DNA of 64,000 nucleotides from Xanthomonas sp. GPE 39 (GTDB lineage: Bacteria; Pseudomonadota; Gammaproteobacteria; Xanthomonadales; Xanthomonadaceae). Every line of letters starts with the position of its first letter. Position 1 is the first letter of the stretch. The translations under genes were made by a program, and so were the position numbers. The notes beneath the pieces are model-generated. The model saw nothing but the letters and a program-made list of their open reading frames with translations, did no database searches and was not told where the DNA came from. Positions 1-8,697 of the stretch are shown piece after piece. The DNA is taken from positions 709,266 through 773,265 of the forward strand of contig NZ_JZHZ01000007.1 in NCBI RefSeq assembly GCF_000963005.1, written 5' to 3'.

Positions 1-74
1 GATTCGAGGTAGTCGATACGCATTGTGCTGGCGATGCGCCACGCCAGCTTTCGCGCCTTAAGGCGAACGCGATG

Positions 75-812
75 CTACAGATGTTGCAACCGGCATCCTT
101 GCGCATCCGCGCGTAGAACCGAGCCCTGTTCGTACCAGTCGCCGAGTACGATGCGGGTGCAGGCACGGCCATCGATGTCCAGTGCATGCACGGCGGGGCG
201 GTGGGTGTGGCCGTGGATCATGCGCGCCACGCCGTAGCGTGCGAAGGTCGCGGCCACCTCGGCCGGCGCCACATCGGTGATGGTCTCGAACTGCGCGTGG
301 TCGCCCTGCTTCAGTTCGGTCTGGCGCGCCTGGCTGGCGGCGCGCGCATGTTGTGCGTAGGCGATGCGCGCTTGCAGTGGTTGTGCCAGGAACTGCTGTT
401 GGAATGCCGGGTCCCGGGTCTGCGCACGGAACGCCTGGTAGGCGGTGTCGTCGGTGCACAGCAGGTCGCCATGCATCAGCAGCGTGGGCTCGCCGTATAG
501 ATCGATCACGCAGGGATCTGGCAGTAGGCGGATGCCGGCACGCTGCGCGTAGTCGGCACCGAGCAGGAAATCGCGGTTGCCGTGCATGAAAAATACCGGC
601 ACGCCAGCCTCGTGTAGTGCGCGTAGTTCCAGCGCCACCGCATCAGCGGCGGCCGATGGCGTGTCGTCACCGATCCAGGCCTCGAACAGGTCGCCGAGGA
701 TGTATAACGCTTCGGCTTGGCGCGCCTCCCCACGCAGGAAGTTCAGGCACAGCTCGGTGATTGCCGGGCGTGCCGGATCCAGATGCAGGTCGGAGATGAA
801 CAGCGTGGTCAT
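75..812 (-). CDS. lpxH: UDP-2,3-diacylglucosamine diphosphatase LpxH
   Basis: Peripheral inner-membrane metallophosphoesterase of lipid A synthesis. It hydrolyses UDP-2,3-diacylglucosamine to lipid X and UMP. The 245-residue protein, a normal family length, shows the calcineurin-like metal motifs in order: DLHL near residue 8, GDLFE near 41, GNRDFL near 79, HGD near 115 and GHTHRP near 200. It is the last gene of a minus-strand run that begins with bepA and phoB, separated from the PAP2 gene by about 170 bp. The function is secure; linkage to the Pho genes is only positional. Confidence 0.95.
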   Translation of the reverse strand: MTTLFISDLHLDPARPAITELCLNFLRGEARQAEALYILGDLFEAWIGDDTPSAAADAVALELRALHEAGVPVFFMHGNRDFLLGADYAQRAGIRLLPDPCVIDLYGEPTLLMHGDLLCTDDTAYQAFRAQTRDPAFQQQFLAQPLQARIAYAQHARAASQARQTELKQGDHAQFETITDVAPAEVAATFARYGVARMIHGHTHRPAVHALDIDGRACTRIVLGDWYEQGSVLRADAQGCRLQHL

Positions 813-985
813 TGCGGCATTGTAATGCCCGGATTCGGGACCGGGAATCGGCGACAGCGCGTTACGACGTTGCGCAATTGCGTAGGCTTGCCGATGCGCA
901 TGCCACTGCGCGGCGCATCATCTGCTATCGCGGTTGAGTGCGGCCTTGCGTTTCGGGCCTCGGGTCACGTATTGCCGGTGCTTGC

Positions 986-1513
986 TTATCCCACCAGCCA
1001 CAGCGATAGCCCGGCCAACAGCGTGCCGATACCGGTCGCGGCAAGTACGTCGCTGGGGTAATGCAGTCCCAGTACCACGCGCGACAACGCCACGCAGGCG
1101 ATGAACGGCACCAATAGCGGCGCAAGCCAAGGGTAGTAGGCCAGGGCGACGATGCCGAAGGACACCGCATGCAAGGTATGACCGGAGGGGAAGCTGAATT
1201 CGTCCAGCGGCGCCACCCAGGCGCGGATGCGCAGGTCGGCGGCATATGGGCGCGGGCGCCGCGTCCAGCGTTTGAGGCCTTTGTACAAGCTCAATGCCAC
1301 CACGCCGGTGGCGGCCATGTGCGCCGAGGCGAAGACGCCGTTCATGCCGTCGCACAACACCAGCAAGGTCATCAGCGCGTACCAGAACACGCCATCGCCG
1401 AGCCGGCTGATCATCGAGAAGAAGTGCCGCACCGAGCGCCGTCGGCACCAGTGGTTGGCGCGGCGGCACCAGCGTGTCTCGTGCCAGCGTAGGGTGTCAA
1501 GCCGCGTCGACAT
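986..1513 (-). CDS. PAP2-superfamily membrane phosphatase
   Basis: A 175-residue membrane phosphatase of the PAP2 (phosphatidic acid phosphatase type 2) superfamily. The three-part active site is visible: KRWTRRPRP (K-x6-R-P), FPSGHT (P-S-G-H) and SRVVLGLHYPSD (S-R-x5-H-x3-D), set between hydrophobic helices. Such enzymes dephosphorylate phosphatidate, undecaprenyl diphosphate or related lipids; the substrate here cannot be read from sequence. The ATG at 1513 is chosen because it overlaps the end of the upstream glycosyltransferase by 17 bp; a longer upstream extension lacks family similarity. Co-translation with a GT4 enzyme suggests a shared lipid pathway (inference). Confidence 0.85.
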   Translation of the reverse strand: MSTRLDTLRWHETRWCRRANHWCRRRSVRHFFSMISRLGDGVFWYALMTLLVLCDGMNGVFASAHMAATGVVALSLYKGLKRWTRRPRPYAADLRIRAWVAPLDEFSFPSGHTLHAVSFGIVALAYYPWLAPLLVPFIACVALSRVVLGLHYPSDVLAATGIGTLLAGLSLWLVG

Positions 1514-2630
1514 GGAGCCTCCGGGTGTCCGCCAGTTCGCCAAGAAGCGCATCGAAATCGGCGACGACCCGCTCCGGACGCAGTGGTCGCATCGTCGCGC
1601 AGGCCGCTTCGCCCAGGCGTCGGCGCAGGGCGTCGTCGCTCCCCAGGCGCAGCGCTGCAGCGATGAATGCATCATCGTCGGCCACTGCCGCGCCGTTGAT
1701 GCCGTCGCGCAGGTATTCGCGTGCCGCACCGTAATCGAAGGCGACAGTGGCCACGCCGCTGGACATGGCTTCCAGGGTCACGTTGCCGAAAGTTTCGCTG
1801 CGGCTGGGGAACAGGAACAGGTCGCCGCTGGCGAAGTGGCGGGCCAGCGCGTCGCCACGCTGCACGCCGCAGAAGATGAAGTCGGGATTCTCCTGCGCCA
1901 GGCGCTCGCGCAGTGGGCCGTCGCCCACCCACACGAAGCGTGCACGCGGGCGGATCTTCTGCAACTGGCGGAACGCGTGCACTGCCAGCGGCAGATTCTT
2001 TTCCGAGGCGATGCGGCCGACGTACAGCACCGCGCAGTCATCGTCCTGCAGGCCCCATTCCCGACGCAGTTGTGCGTCGCGACGTTGCGGTTCGAAGTGT
2101 TTGCTGTCCACCGCCCGCGCCAGCAGGCGCACTCGCTCGAAGCCCTGCGTGGTGAGAAATTCCAGCAGTTCGCGGGTCGGCACCAGAGTCGCTTGCGCCT
2201 GGTTGTGGAAGCGTCGCATCCAGCGCAGTGCGGTCGATTGCAACCAGGCTGCGCCGTACTGAGGCAGGTATTCGTCGAAGCGGGTATGGAAGCCGGTGGC
2301 GATCGGAATGCCAAGACGCCGCGCGCTGCGCAACGCCGACCAGCCGAGTGGGCCTTCGGTGGCGATGTAGACCGCGTCCGGTCGTGCTGTTTGCCATAGT
2401 TGGCTCAGCCGTCGCGGCGCGGGCAGTCCGAACTTCAGTCCGGGATAGCGCGGCAACGCCGCGCCACGCACCAGACGAAGATCCGACATATCGGTGTCGC
2501 TGAGCTGACGTGGGCGTATCACTTCGACCGTATGGCCGCATGCGCGCAGTCCTAATTCCAGCCCATGCACGGTCAGGGCAACGCCGTTGACCTCGGGGGG
2601 GTACGTCTCGGTGACGATTGCGTAGCGCAT
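1497..2630 (-). CDS. GT4-family glycosyltransferase (lipid glycosyltransferase-like)
   Basis: A 377-residue GT-B fold retaining glycosyltransferase. The N terminus has YPPEVNGVA, typical of the MgtA/SqdX/PimB-like branch of GT4. A GRIASEKNL segment near residue 205 begins the sugar-nucleotide half, and SETFGNVTLEAMSSG supplies the E-x7-E motif. This branch often glycosylates diacylglycerol or phosphatidylinositol lipids. It overlaps the PAP2 phosphatase by 17 bp and lies downstream of phoB-phoR-ppk-ppx, so a role in phosphate-limited lipid remodelling is plausible but unproven. Sugar donor and acceptor are unknown. Confidence 0.8.
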   Translation of the reverse strand: MRYAIVTETYPPEVNGVALTVHGLELGLRACGHTVEVIRPRQLSDTDMSDLRLVRGAALPRYPGLKFGLPAPRRLSQLWQTARPDAVYIATEGPLGWSALRSARRLGIPIATGFHTRFDEYLPQYGAAWLQSTALRWMRRFHNQAQATLVPTRELLEFLTTQGFERVRLLARAVDSKHFEPQRRDAQLRREWGLQDDDCAVLYVGRIASEKNLPLAVHAFRQLQKIRPRARFVWVGDGPLRERLAQENPDFIFCGVQRGDALARHFASGDLFLFPSRSETFGNVTLEAMSSGVATVAFDYGAAREYLRDGINGAAVADDDAFIAAALRLGSDDALRRRLGEAACATMRPLRPERVVADFDALLGELADTRRLHVDAA

Positions 2631-2843
2631 GCGTAGGCTCCGGTTTGCCTAAGCTTCGCGTCGTGGAGTGAAGCGAACATGTCCACTGGATGTAGGAATC
2701 ATGACGCCCTGGGCCCGGACAGGGCGTTCGCTGGGGCCAAGTGCGGCGATGCGTTGGCACGCGGGCAACGCCAGCGCAGATAGCAGCCATGCACAGTGCT
2801 TTGCCGCAGCGCAGTACCCGCCACGGTTCCTGTGCAGTGCTGC

Positions 2844-4370
2844 TTATGCCACAAATGGTTGGAAGCTGATGCCGAGCCCGGCCATGCCCTCGATCTCGCC
2901 GATCAGATCGGCGCGTTGTAGCGGCCGTGCTTCGAGCCAGGGTTGTGAAAGGGTCATGTGCAGCGTGTTCTGGTTGGCTTTCAGTTCCAACGACGGAATC
3001 GGATCGGTCTCGTGCGCGCGATGCAACAGCACCGCCAGGCGCAGTAGGGCGGTCTTGCGTTTGGCGCTGAGCAGCAGGCGGTCGGGCAGCGCGTCGAACG
3101 CGGTCTTGGAGACATTGCGTCGGTGCGCGCGTACCAGCGCGGCCAGCACCTGCTGCTCCTGCCGCGAGAATCCGGCGATGTCCGAATGCTCCAGCACATA
3201 GGCCCCGTGGACATGGTATTGGCTGTGCGCGATGGCTTGGCCGAGTTCGTGCAAGCGCGCTGCCCAGCCGAGCATGCGTCCGTCGTCGGCATCCAGCGCC
3301 CAGTCGGTAGCGACCTGCGCGAACAGTGCCATTGCGGTGTTCTCCACGCGCGCGGCCTGCGCTTCGTCGATGCCGTAGCGCTGGGTGAGTGCGGCGATCG
3401 CGGTCGCGCGAGGGTCGTTCTCGCCACCGCGGCCGAGCATGTCGTAGAGGATGCCTTCGCGCATGGCCGCCTTGCTCACCATGAGGCGTTCCAGGCCCAG
3501 TGCCTGGAAGGCGGCTTCCAGGATCAACACGCCGCCAGCGATGATCGGGCGGCGGTCGGTGGACAGGCCAGGCAGGTCGATGTCTTCGATACGCTTGGCC
3601 AGCAGAAGCTGGTCGCGCAGTTGCGGCAATGCCTCGGCGGTGATCCCGCCCTTGGTCAGTTTCATTGCCGCGCAGATCTCGCCGATCGCTTTGTGCGTGC
3701 CCGAGGAGCCGATCGCCTCGTCCCAGCCCAGTGCGCGGTATTGCATCGCAAACTGCTGGAACTCGGCGCCGATGTCGGTCAGCGCATCCTTCCATTTCTT
3801 TCTGGACAGCTTGCCGCCGGGAAAGAAACGCCGTGTGCTGGCGATGCAGCCGGCCTGTAGGCTTTCCCGCTCCAGGGTCTGCAAGCCACGGCCGATGATG
3901 AATTCGGTGGAACCGCCACCGATGTCGATCACCAGCCGGCGTTGGTCGGGCCTGGGCGGTTGCGCGTGGGCCACGCCGAGGTAGATCAGGCGTGCTTCCT
4001 CGCGGCCGCTGACGACCTCGATGGGATGCCCGAGCGCGGTTTCACCGGGGATCAGGAAGGTCTGCGGCGAGCGCAGTTGACGCACCGTGTTGGTGGCGAG
4101 CGCGCGAACGCGCAGCGATGGCAGGTCACGGATGCGTTGGCCGAAGCGGGCCAGGCACTCCAGCGCGCGTTGCCGCGCCTCGGCGGATAGGCCGCCCTTG
4201 TGATCCAGGCCGTCGGCCATGCGCACGGTTTCGCGCAGGCGGTCCACCACCCGCAATTGCCCGAGCTGATAGCGGGCGACCACCATGTGGAAACTGTTGG
4301 AACCCAGGTCGATGGCGGCCAGCAGGTCGCCGTCGCGTAGCGGCGGATGAGTGGGGGAAATGGCAGGCAT
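2844..4370 (-). CDS. ppx: Exopolyphosphatase (Ppx/GppA family)
   Basis: Processively removes terminal phosphates from polyphosphate, or converts pppGpp to ppGpp in the GppA branch. The 508-residue protein shows the ASKHA-fold phosphate motifs IDLGSNSFHMVVA near the N terminus and IDIGGGSTEFI near residue 140, and a C-terminal HD-like helical region. It lies 54 bp downstream of ppk on the same strand, which favours the exopolyphosphatase role. An in-frame ATG at 4397 is possible; the ATG at 4370 gives the family-like N terminus. Confidence 0.92.
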   Translation of the reverse strand: MPAISPTHPPLRDGDLLAAIDLGSNSFHMVVARYQLGQLRVVDRLRETVRMADGLDHKGGLSAEARQRALECLARFGQRIRDLPSLRVRALATNTVRQLRSPQTFLIPGETALGHPIEVVSGREEARLIYLGVAHAQPPRPDQRRLVIDIGGGSTEFIIGRGLQTLERESLQAGCIASTRRFFPGGKLSRKKWKDALTDIGAEFQQFAMQYRALGWDEAIGSSGTHKAIGEICAAMKLTKGGITAEALPQLRDQLLLAKRIEDIDLPGLSTDRRPIIAGGVLILEAAFQALGLERLMVSKAAMREGILYDMLGRGGENDPRATAIAALTQRYGIDEAQAARVENTAMALFAQVATDWALDADDGRMLGWAARLHELGQAIAHSQYHVHGAYVLEHSDIAGFSRQEQQVLAALVRAHRRNVSKTAFDALPDRLLLSAKRKTALLRLAVLLHRAHETDPIPSLELKANQNTLHMTLSQPWLEARPLQRADLIGEIEGMAGLGISFQPFVA

Positions 4371-4424
4371 GACGGAATGGTAGCCGATAGGTGACACACT
4401 GCTCGTGCGAGCGGTGCGTTGCGG

Positions 4425-6521
4425 TCACAATCCGTCGAGCAGGGCGATCTGTGCCGAGTGCGGTGGCTGGTCCTGGCCGGGGGCTAGTTTGTGGTAATTG
4501 CCTTTGGCGTCCAGTTCCCAGGCGTTGAGGTTGTCGGCCAAATAGTTCTGCAACACTTCGCGTTGAATGCGCTTGACCAGATCCGGGGCCAGGATCGGGA
4601 AGCCGGTCTCCACGCGTCGCAGCAGGTTACGTTCCAACCAGTCGGCGCTGGCGCAGAACAGCTCGGGCGCGCCATCGTTGCCGAACCAGTAGATGCGGCT
4701 GTGTTCGAGGAAGCGACCGACGATCGAGCGGACCCGGATGTTGTCGGAGATGCCGGGGACGCCAGGGCGCAGGGTGCAGGCGCCACGGATAATCAGGTCG
4801 ATCTTCACCCCTGCTTGGGAGGCGGCATACAGCGCACGGATCACCTGTGGTTCGTTGAGCGCGTTCATCTTGGCGATGATGCGGCCCGGACGGCCGGCGG
4901 TGGCGAGTTTGGTTTCGCGCTCGATCCTGTGCAGCAAGCCTGGATGCAGCGTAAAGGGCGATTGCAGCAGACGTTTGAGGCGGATCTTCGGCGCGAGCCC
5001 CGACAGTTGCTGGAATAGCAGGTGCACATCGTTGCCGATGTCCACGTCGGCGGTGATTAGGCTCAGATCGGTATAGGCGCGCGCGGTGCCGCTGTGGTAA
5101 TTGCCGGTGCCTAGATGGACGTAGCGGCGCAACTTGCGCCCCTCCCGGCGCACGATCAGCAGCATCTTGGCGTGGGTCTTGTAGCCGACCACGCCGTACA
5201 CCACCTGCACGCCGGCTTCTTGTAGACGGTCGGCCAGGCCCAGGTTGGCCTCTTCATCGAAGCGCGCACGCAGCTCCACCACGACGGTGACGTCCTTGCC
5301 ATTACGCGCGGCCAGCACCAGGGCATCGACGATCCCCGAGTCCTTGCCGGTGCGGTACAAGGTCTGTTTGATCGCCAGGACGTTCGGGTCGATGGCGGCC
5401 TGTTTAATCAGGTCCAGCACCGCAGTGAACGCGTCGAAGGGATGATGCAGCAGTACGTCGCCTGCCGCCGCGATTTGGAAGATGCCTTCGTTGTCGCGCA
5501 GCGTGCGCGGATTCATCGATGGATATTTCAGATCCGGCCGCTGTACCAAGTCATAGACCTGGTTGACCCGGCTCAAGTTGACCGGGCCGTTGATGCGATA
5601 GAGCGCGTTCTCGGGCAAGGCGAAGTTTTGCAGCAGGGTGCGCACGATGGACTTCGGGCAGTCCTCGGCGATTTCCAGTCGTACCGCCGGTCGATAGCCA
5701 CGGTTAACCAGTTCGTCGCGCAGCGCCAGTGCCAGGTTCTCCACTTCCTCTTCGTCGACCACCAGTTCGGAGTTGCGGGTGACGCGGAATTGGTAGGAGC
5801 CGGTCACCTCCATGCCAGGGAACAACTCATCGACGAAGGTCGACAGCACCGATGACAGGAACACGAAGCTCTGCCCACCCTCGGCCAGACTCTCCGGCAA
5901 CTGGATGATGCGTGGTAACGAGCGCGGTGCGCGCACGATGGCCAGGTGGCCGACGCGACCGAACGCGTCCACGCCTTTCAGCACCACGACGATGTTCAGC
6001 GATTTATTGAGAATCTTCGGGAACGGATGCGCCGGGTCCAGCCCCAATGGCGAGAGCACCGGCATGATCTCGTTGCGGAAGTAGGCGCGCAGCCAGCGCT
6101 TCTGCCGCGCATTCCAGGAATGGCGTCCGAGCACGCCGATGCCGGCATCCTTCAGCGCAGGACGTAAGACCTCGTTCCAGCAGCGGTACTGTTGATCGAC
6201 CAATTGCGCGGCGCGGTCGTGGATCGCGTTGAGGATCGCGCTCGGACTCATCCCGTCCGGCGCTGGCGGCAGGCCGAATTCCTGCGCATGGCGCACGGTG
6301 GCCGCGCGGATCTCGAAGAATTCGTCCAGATTGGTGCAGGAAATGCACAGGAAGCGTAGCCGCTCCAGCAACGGCACCTGCGGATCCTGCGCCTGCGCCA
6401 GCACACGGAAATTGAAGTCCAGCTGCGATAGTTCGCGATTGAGATACAGCGATGGATCGCGCAGTGGGTCGCTAGGGACGTCCGGTGCTGGGGTGGGCGG
6501 CAGAGCGGTGGCGCGTGGCAT
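4425..6521 (-). CDS. ppk1: Polyphosphate kinase 1
   Basis: Membrane-associated enzyme that polymerises the gamma-phosphate of ATP into polyphosphate. The 698-residue protein has the full PPK1 layout: N-terminal domain beginning YLNRELSQLDFNFRV, a head domain, and two C-terminal PLD-like domains. The autophosphorylated histidine is in THAKMLLI near residue 450, followed by HLGTGNYHSGTARAY. It sits 11 bp after phoR and 54 bp before ppx, a classic polyphosphate operon joined to its phosphate-sensing regulators. Confidence 0.97.
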   Translation of the reverse strand: MPRATALPPTPAPDVPSDPLRDPSLYLNRELSQLDFNFRVLAQAQDPQVPLLERLRFLCISCTNLDEFFEIRAATVRHAQEFGLPPAPDGMSPSAILNAIHDRAAQLVDQQYRCWNEVLRPALKDAGIGVLGRHSWNARQKRWLRAYFRNEIMPVLSPLGLDPAHPFPKILNKSLNIVVVLKGVDAFGRVGHLAIVRAPRSLPRIIQLPESLAEGGQSFVFLSSVLSTFVDELFPGMEVTGSYQFRVTRNSELVVDEEEVENLALALRDELVNRGYRPAVRLEIAEDCPKSIVRTLLQNFALPENALYRINGPVNLSRVNQVYDLVQRPDLKYPSMNPRTLRDNEGIFQIAAAGDVLLHHPFDAFTAVLDLIKQAAIDPNVLAIKQTLYRTGKDSGIVDALVLAARNGKDVTVVVELRARFDEEANLGLADRLQEAGVQVVYGVVGYKTHAKMLLIVRREGRKLRRYVHLGTGNYHSGTARAYTDLSLITADVDIGNDVHLLFQQLSGLAPKIRLKRLLQSPFTLHPGLLHRIERETKLATAGRPGRIIAKMNALNEPQVIRALYAASQAGVKIDLIIRGACTLRPGVPGISDNIRVRSIVGRFLEHSRIYWFGNDGAPELFCASADWLERNLLRRVETGFPILAPDLVKRIQREVLQNYLADNLNAWELDAKGNYHKLAPGQDQPPHSAQIALLDGL

Positions 6522-6532
6522 GGCGTTACTCG

Positions 6533-7858
6533 TTAGGCATGAAACAGGGTGGCATGTTCCTGCCGCCGATGCACGCGCCCTGCGCCGAAATGGCAGGAGA
6601 AGGTGCTGCCCTTGCCGACTTCGCTCTCGATTCCCAGGCGCGCCTGATGCAGGCCCAGTACGTGCTTGACGATCGACAGCCCCAGCCCGGTGCCGCCGCT
6701 TTCGCGCGAACGGCTGCTGGAGACCCGGTAGAAACGCTCGGTGATACGCGGCAGATGATGTGCCGGAATGCCGTAGCCGCTGTCGCGCACCGACAGCACC
6801 GCGCCGTCACCTTCGCGGGCAAAACGGATATGGATCGTGCCGCCGGCCGGGGTATAGCGCACCGCGTTGGTCACCAAGTTGGAGAAGGCGCTGTGCAGTT
6901 CTTTGTTCGACCCGATCAGGTCGCAGTCGGCGTTGTCGTGCACTTCGATGTGATGGCGGCCCTGGCTGTGCGCTTCGGCCTCGCGACGTAGCGTGGCCAG
7001 CATCGGCCCCATCGCAATGCTCTCTTCGTTGGCATGCTCCTGCGACTCCAGCCGCGAGAGCGTGAGCAGGTCCTCGACCAGTTGGGTCATGCGCTGCGAT
7101 TGCTTGCGCATCTCGGCGATCATCTGCCCAGAATCGGGGAAATCCTCCGGGTCGAGCATGTCCAGATAGCCGTGCACCACGGTCAGTGGCGTGCGCAACT
7201 CGTGGGAAACATTGGCGACGAAATCGCGACGCACCTGCTCCAGTTGCAGCAGCTTACTGACGTCGCGTGCGACCAGCAGCCAATAGTCCTCGGAATAGGG
7301 GATCAGGCGTAGGTTCAGACGCAGCCGATCATTCACTGGCGAAGGCGTGTCCAGCATCGGTTCGGCATTGCGCCCGTCACTGAGCCAGTGCGCCAACGGC
7401 ATTGGCTGCAGCCGTTCCACCACCAGGACGCCGAGATCGCTGGGGTGATGGAGGCCGAGCAGCGTGCCTGCGGCCTCGTTGAACCATTGGATGCGCTGGC
7501 TATTGCGATCAATCACCACCACCGCATCCGGCAATGCAGCGGCGGCGGCGCGGTAAGCGCGCAACATATCCAGCAACCGTCGCTTACGGGTGCGCACTTC
7601 CGCTTGGCTGCGGTAGAGCAGTCTGTCCAGTTCGTTCCACACCCCGGTCCCGGCCGGTGGTTCCCAACGTTGACGCGCCGTGAGTCGGCTCAGCACCCGG
7701 CGCAGCCGCCAGTAGTGCCAGGCCATGACCGCCAGCGACATCAGGGTCAGCGCCATCCAGACGTGGTCGCCGATCCAGCCGGCCAGCAATGCCGACAGGA
7801 GCAGCACGGCAAGCGTGCCAAGGGTTTTCAACCAGGCGGAGCGGATGTGGCGTGGCAT
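6533..7858 (-). CDS. phoR: Phosphate regulon sensor histidine kinase PhoR
   Basis: Inner-membrane sensor kinase that phosphorylates PhoB when phosphate is low. The roughly 441-residue protein has two N-terminal membrane segments with almost no periplasmic loop, a PAS domain around DAVVVIDRNSQRIQWFN, the H-box FVANVSHELRTPLT, the N-box NLVTNAVRYTPAGG and the G-boxes DSGYGIP and GGTGLGLSIVKH. This matches PhoR, which senses through the Pst/PhoU complex. An ATG at 7879 would add seven residues; 7858 is preferred by analogy. phoB lies 66 bp upstream and ppk 11 bp downstream. Confidence 0.94.
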   Translation of the reverse strand: MPRHIRSAWLKTLGTLAVLLLSALLAGWIGDHVWMALTLMSLAVMAWHYWRLRRVLSRLTARQRWEPPAGTGVWNELDRLLYRSQAEVRTRKRRLLDMLRAYRAAAAALPDAVVVIDRNSQRIQWFNEAAGTLLGLHHPSDLGVLVVERLQPMPLAHWLSDGRNAEPMLDTPSPVNDRLRLNLRLIPYSEDYWLLVARDVSKLLQLEQVRRDFVANVSHELRTPLTVVHGYLDMLDPEDFPDSGQMIAEMRKQSQRMTQLVEDLLTLSRLESQEHANEESIAMGPMLATLRREAEAHSQGRHHIEVHDNADCDLIGSNKELHSAFSNLVTNAVRYTPAGGTIHIRFAREGDGAVLSVRDSGYGIPAHHLPRITERFYRVSSSRSRESGGTGLGLSIVKHVLGLHQARLGIESEVGKGSTFSCHFGAGRVHRRQEHATLFHA

Positions 7859-7924
7859 CGGGAACACAGCCTGTCGCAAAAAGAGTGATCCGTCCGCCCG
7901 TCTTAGCGCAGGCGAGGGCGGTGG

Positions 7925-8614
7925 TTAGATGGATGCAGAGAAGCGATAGCCAGAGCCACGCACGGTCTGCACCATGTTTTCCACGGAGAATGGTTCGAGC
8001 GTCTTGCGCAGACGGCGGATGTGCACGTCGATGGTGCGTTCCTCCACGTAAACGCTGCCGCCCCACACGTGGTCTAGCAACTGTGCGCGGCTGTACACGC
8101 GCTCGGGGTGGGTCATGAAGAAATGCAGCAGGCGGTATTCTGTCGGACCGATCGGAACCGGCGCGTCGCCGGCGAACACCCGGTGCGCGGCGCCGTCGAT
8201 ACGCAGGTTGCCGACCGAAACGCTGCCGTCCTCGTCGTCTTCGCGGGTACGGCGCATCACCGCACGGATCCGCGCCAGCAACTCGCGCGCGGAAAACGGC
8301 TTGACCACGTAGTCGTCCACGCCGGCTTCCAGGCCGCCGACCCGGTCGTTCTCCTCGCCGCGGGCGGTGAGCATGATGATCGGCACTTCGCGGGTCATCG
8401 CATCCTTGCGCCAGCGCCGTGCCAGCTCCAGGCCACTGGTGCCGGGCAGCATCCAGTCCAGCAGGATCAGGTCCGGAACCCGGTCGGCGATCATGCTCTG
8501 CGCTTCCCGCGCGTCGCCGGCATGCACCGGCTCGAAGTCCCCCTTGCGCAGGGCAAACGCAACCATGTCGCGGATGGCGGGCTCGTCGTCGACGATCAGG
8601 ATGCGTTTCTGCAC
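7925..8614 (-). CDS. phoB: Phosphate regulon response regulator PhoB
   Basis: OmpR-family transcription factor that activates phosphate-starvation genes. The 229-residue protein has a receiver domain with acidic pocket VDDEP, phospho-acceptor Asp in LILLDWMLPG near residue 53, and conserved Lys in YVVKPFS. The winged-helix domain ends with ERTIDVHIRRLRKTL and VRGSGYRFS. It starts the phoB-phoR-ppk-ppx run. I saw no clear pair of Pho-box heptamers in the 83 bp between bepA and phoB, so autoregulation is not shown by sequence. Confidence 0.95.
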   Translation of the reverse strand: MQKRILIVDDEPAIRDMVAFALRKGDFEPVHAGDAREAQSMIADRVPDLILLDWMLPGTSGLELARRWRKDAMTREVPIIMLTARGEENDRVGGLEAGVDDYVVKPFSARELLARIRAVMRRTREDDEDGSVSVGNLRIDGAAHRVFAGDAPVPIGPTEYRLLHFFMTHPERVYSRAQLLDHVWGGSVYVEERTIDVHIRRLRKTLEPFSVENMVQTVRGSGYRFSASI

Positions 8615-8697
8615 AACGGCACCATGGAACTGGGGAGAGAGATCGCCAGTAGACTACGGTTTTGTTGCGATTAAGTGACGCATGCGACGGTCGCGTT

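Noticed and set aside
2038-3795. 585-codon minus-strand frame across ppx and the GT4 gene
   Set aside because: It is out of frame with two conserved genes on the same strand and has low-complexity Arg-rich translation.
8615-8697. Pho box upstream of phoB
   Set aside because: No pair of CTGTCAT-like heptamers with the right spacing could be found in the gap.
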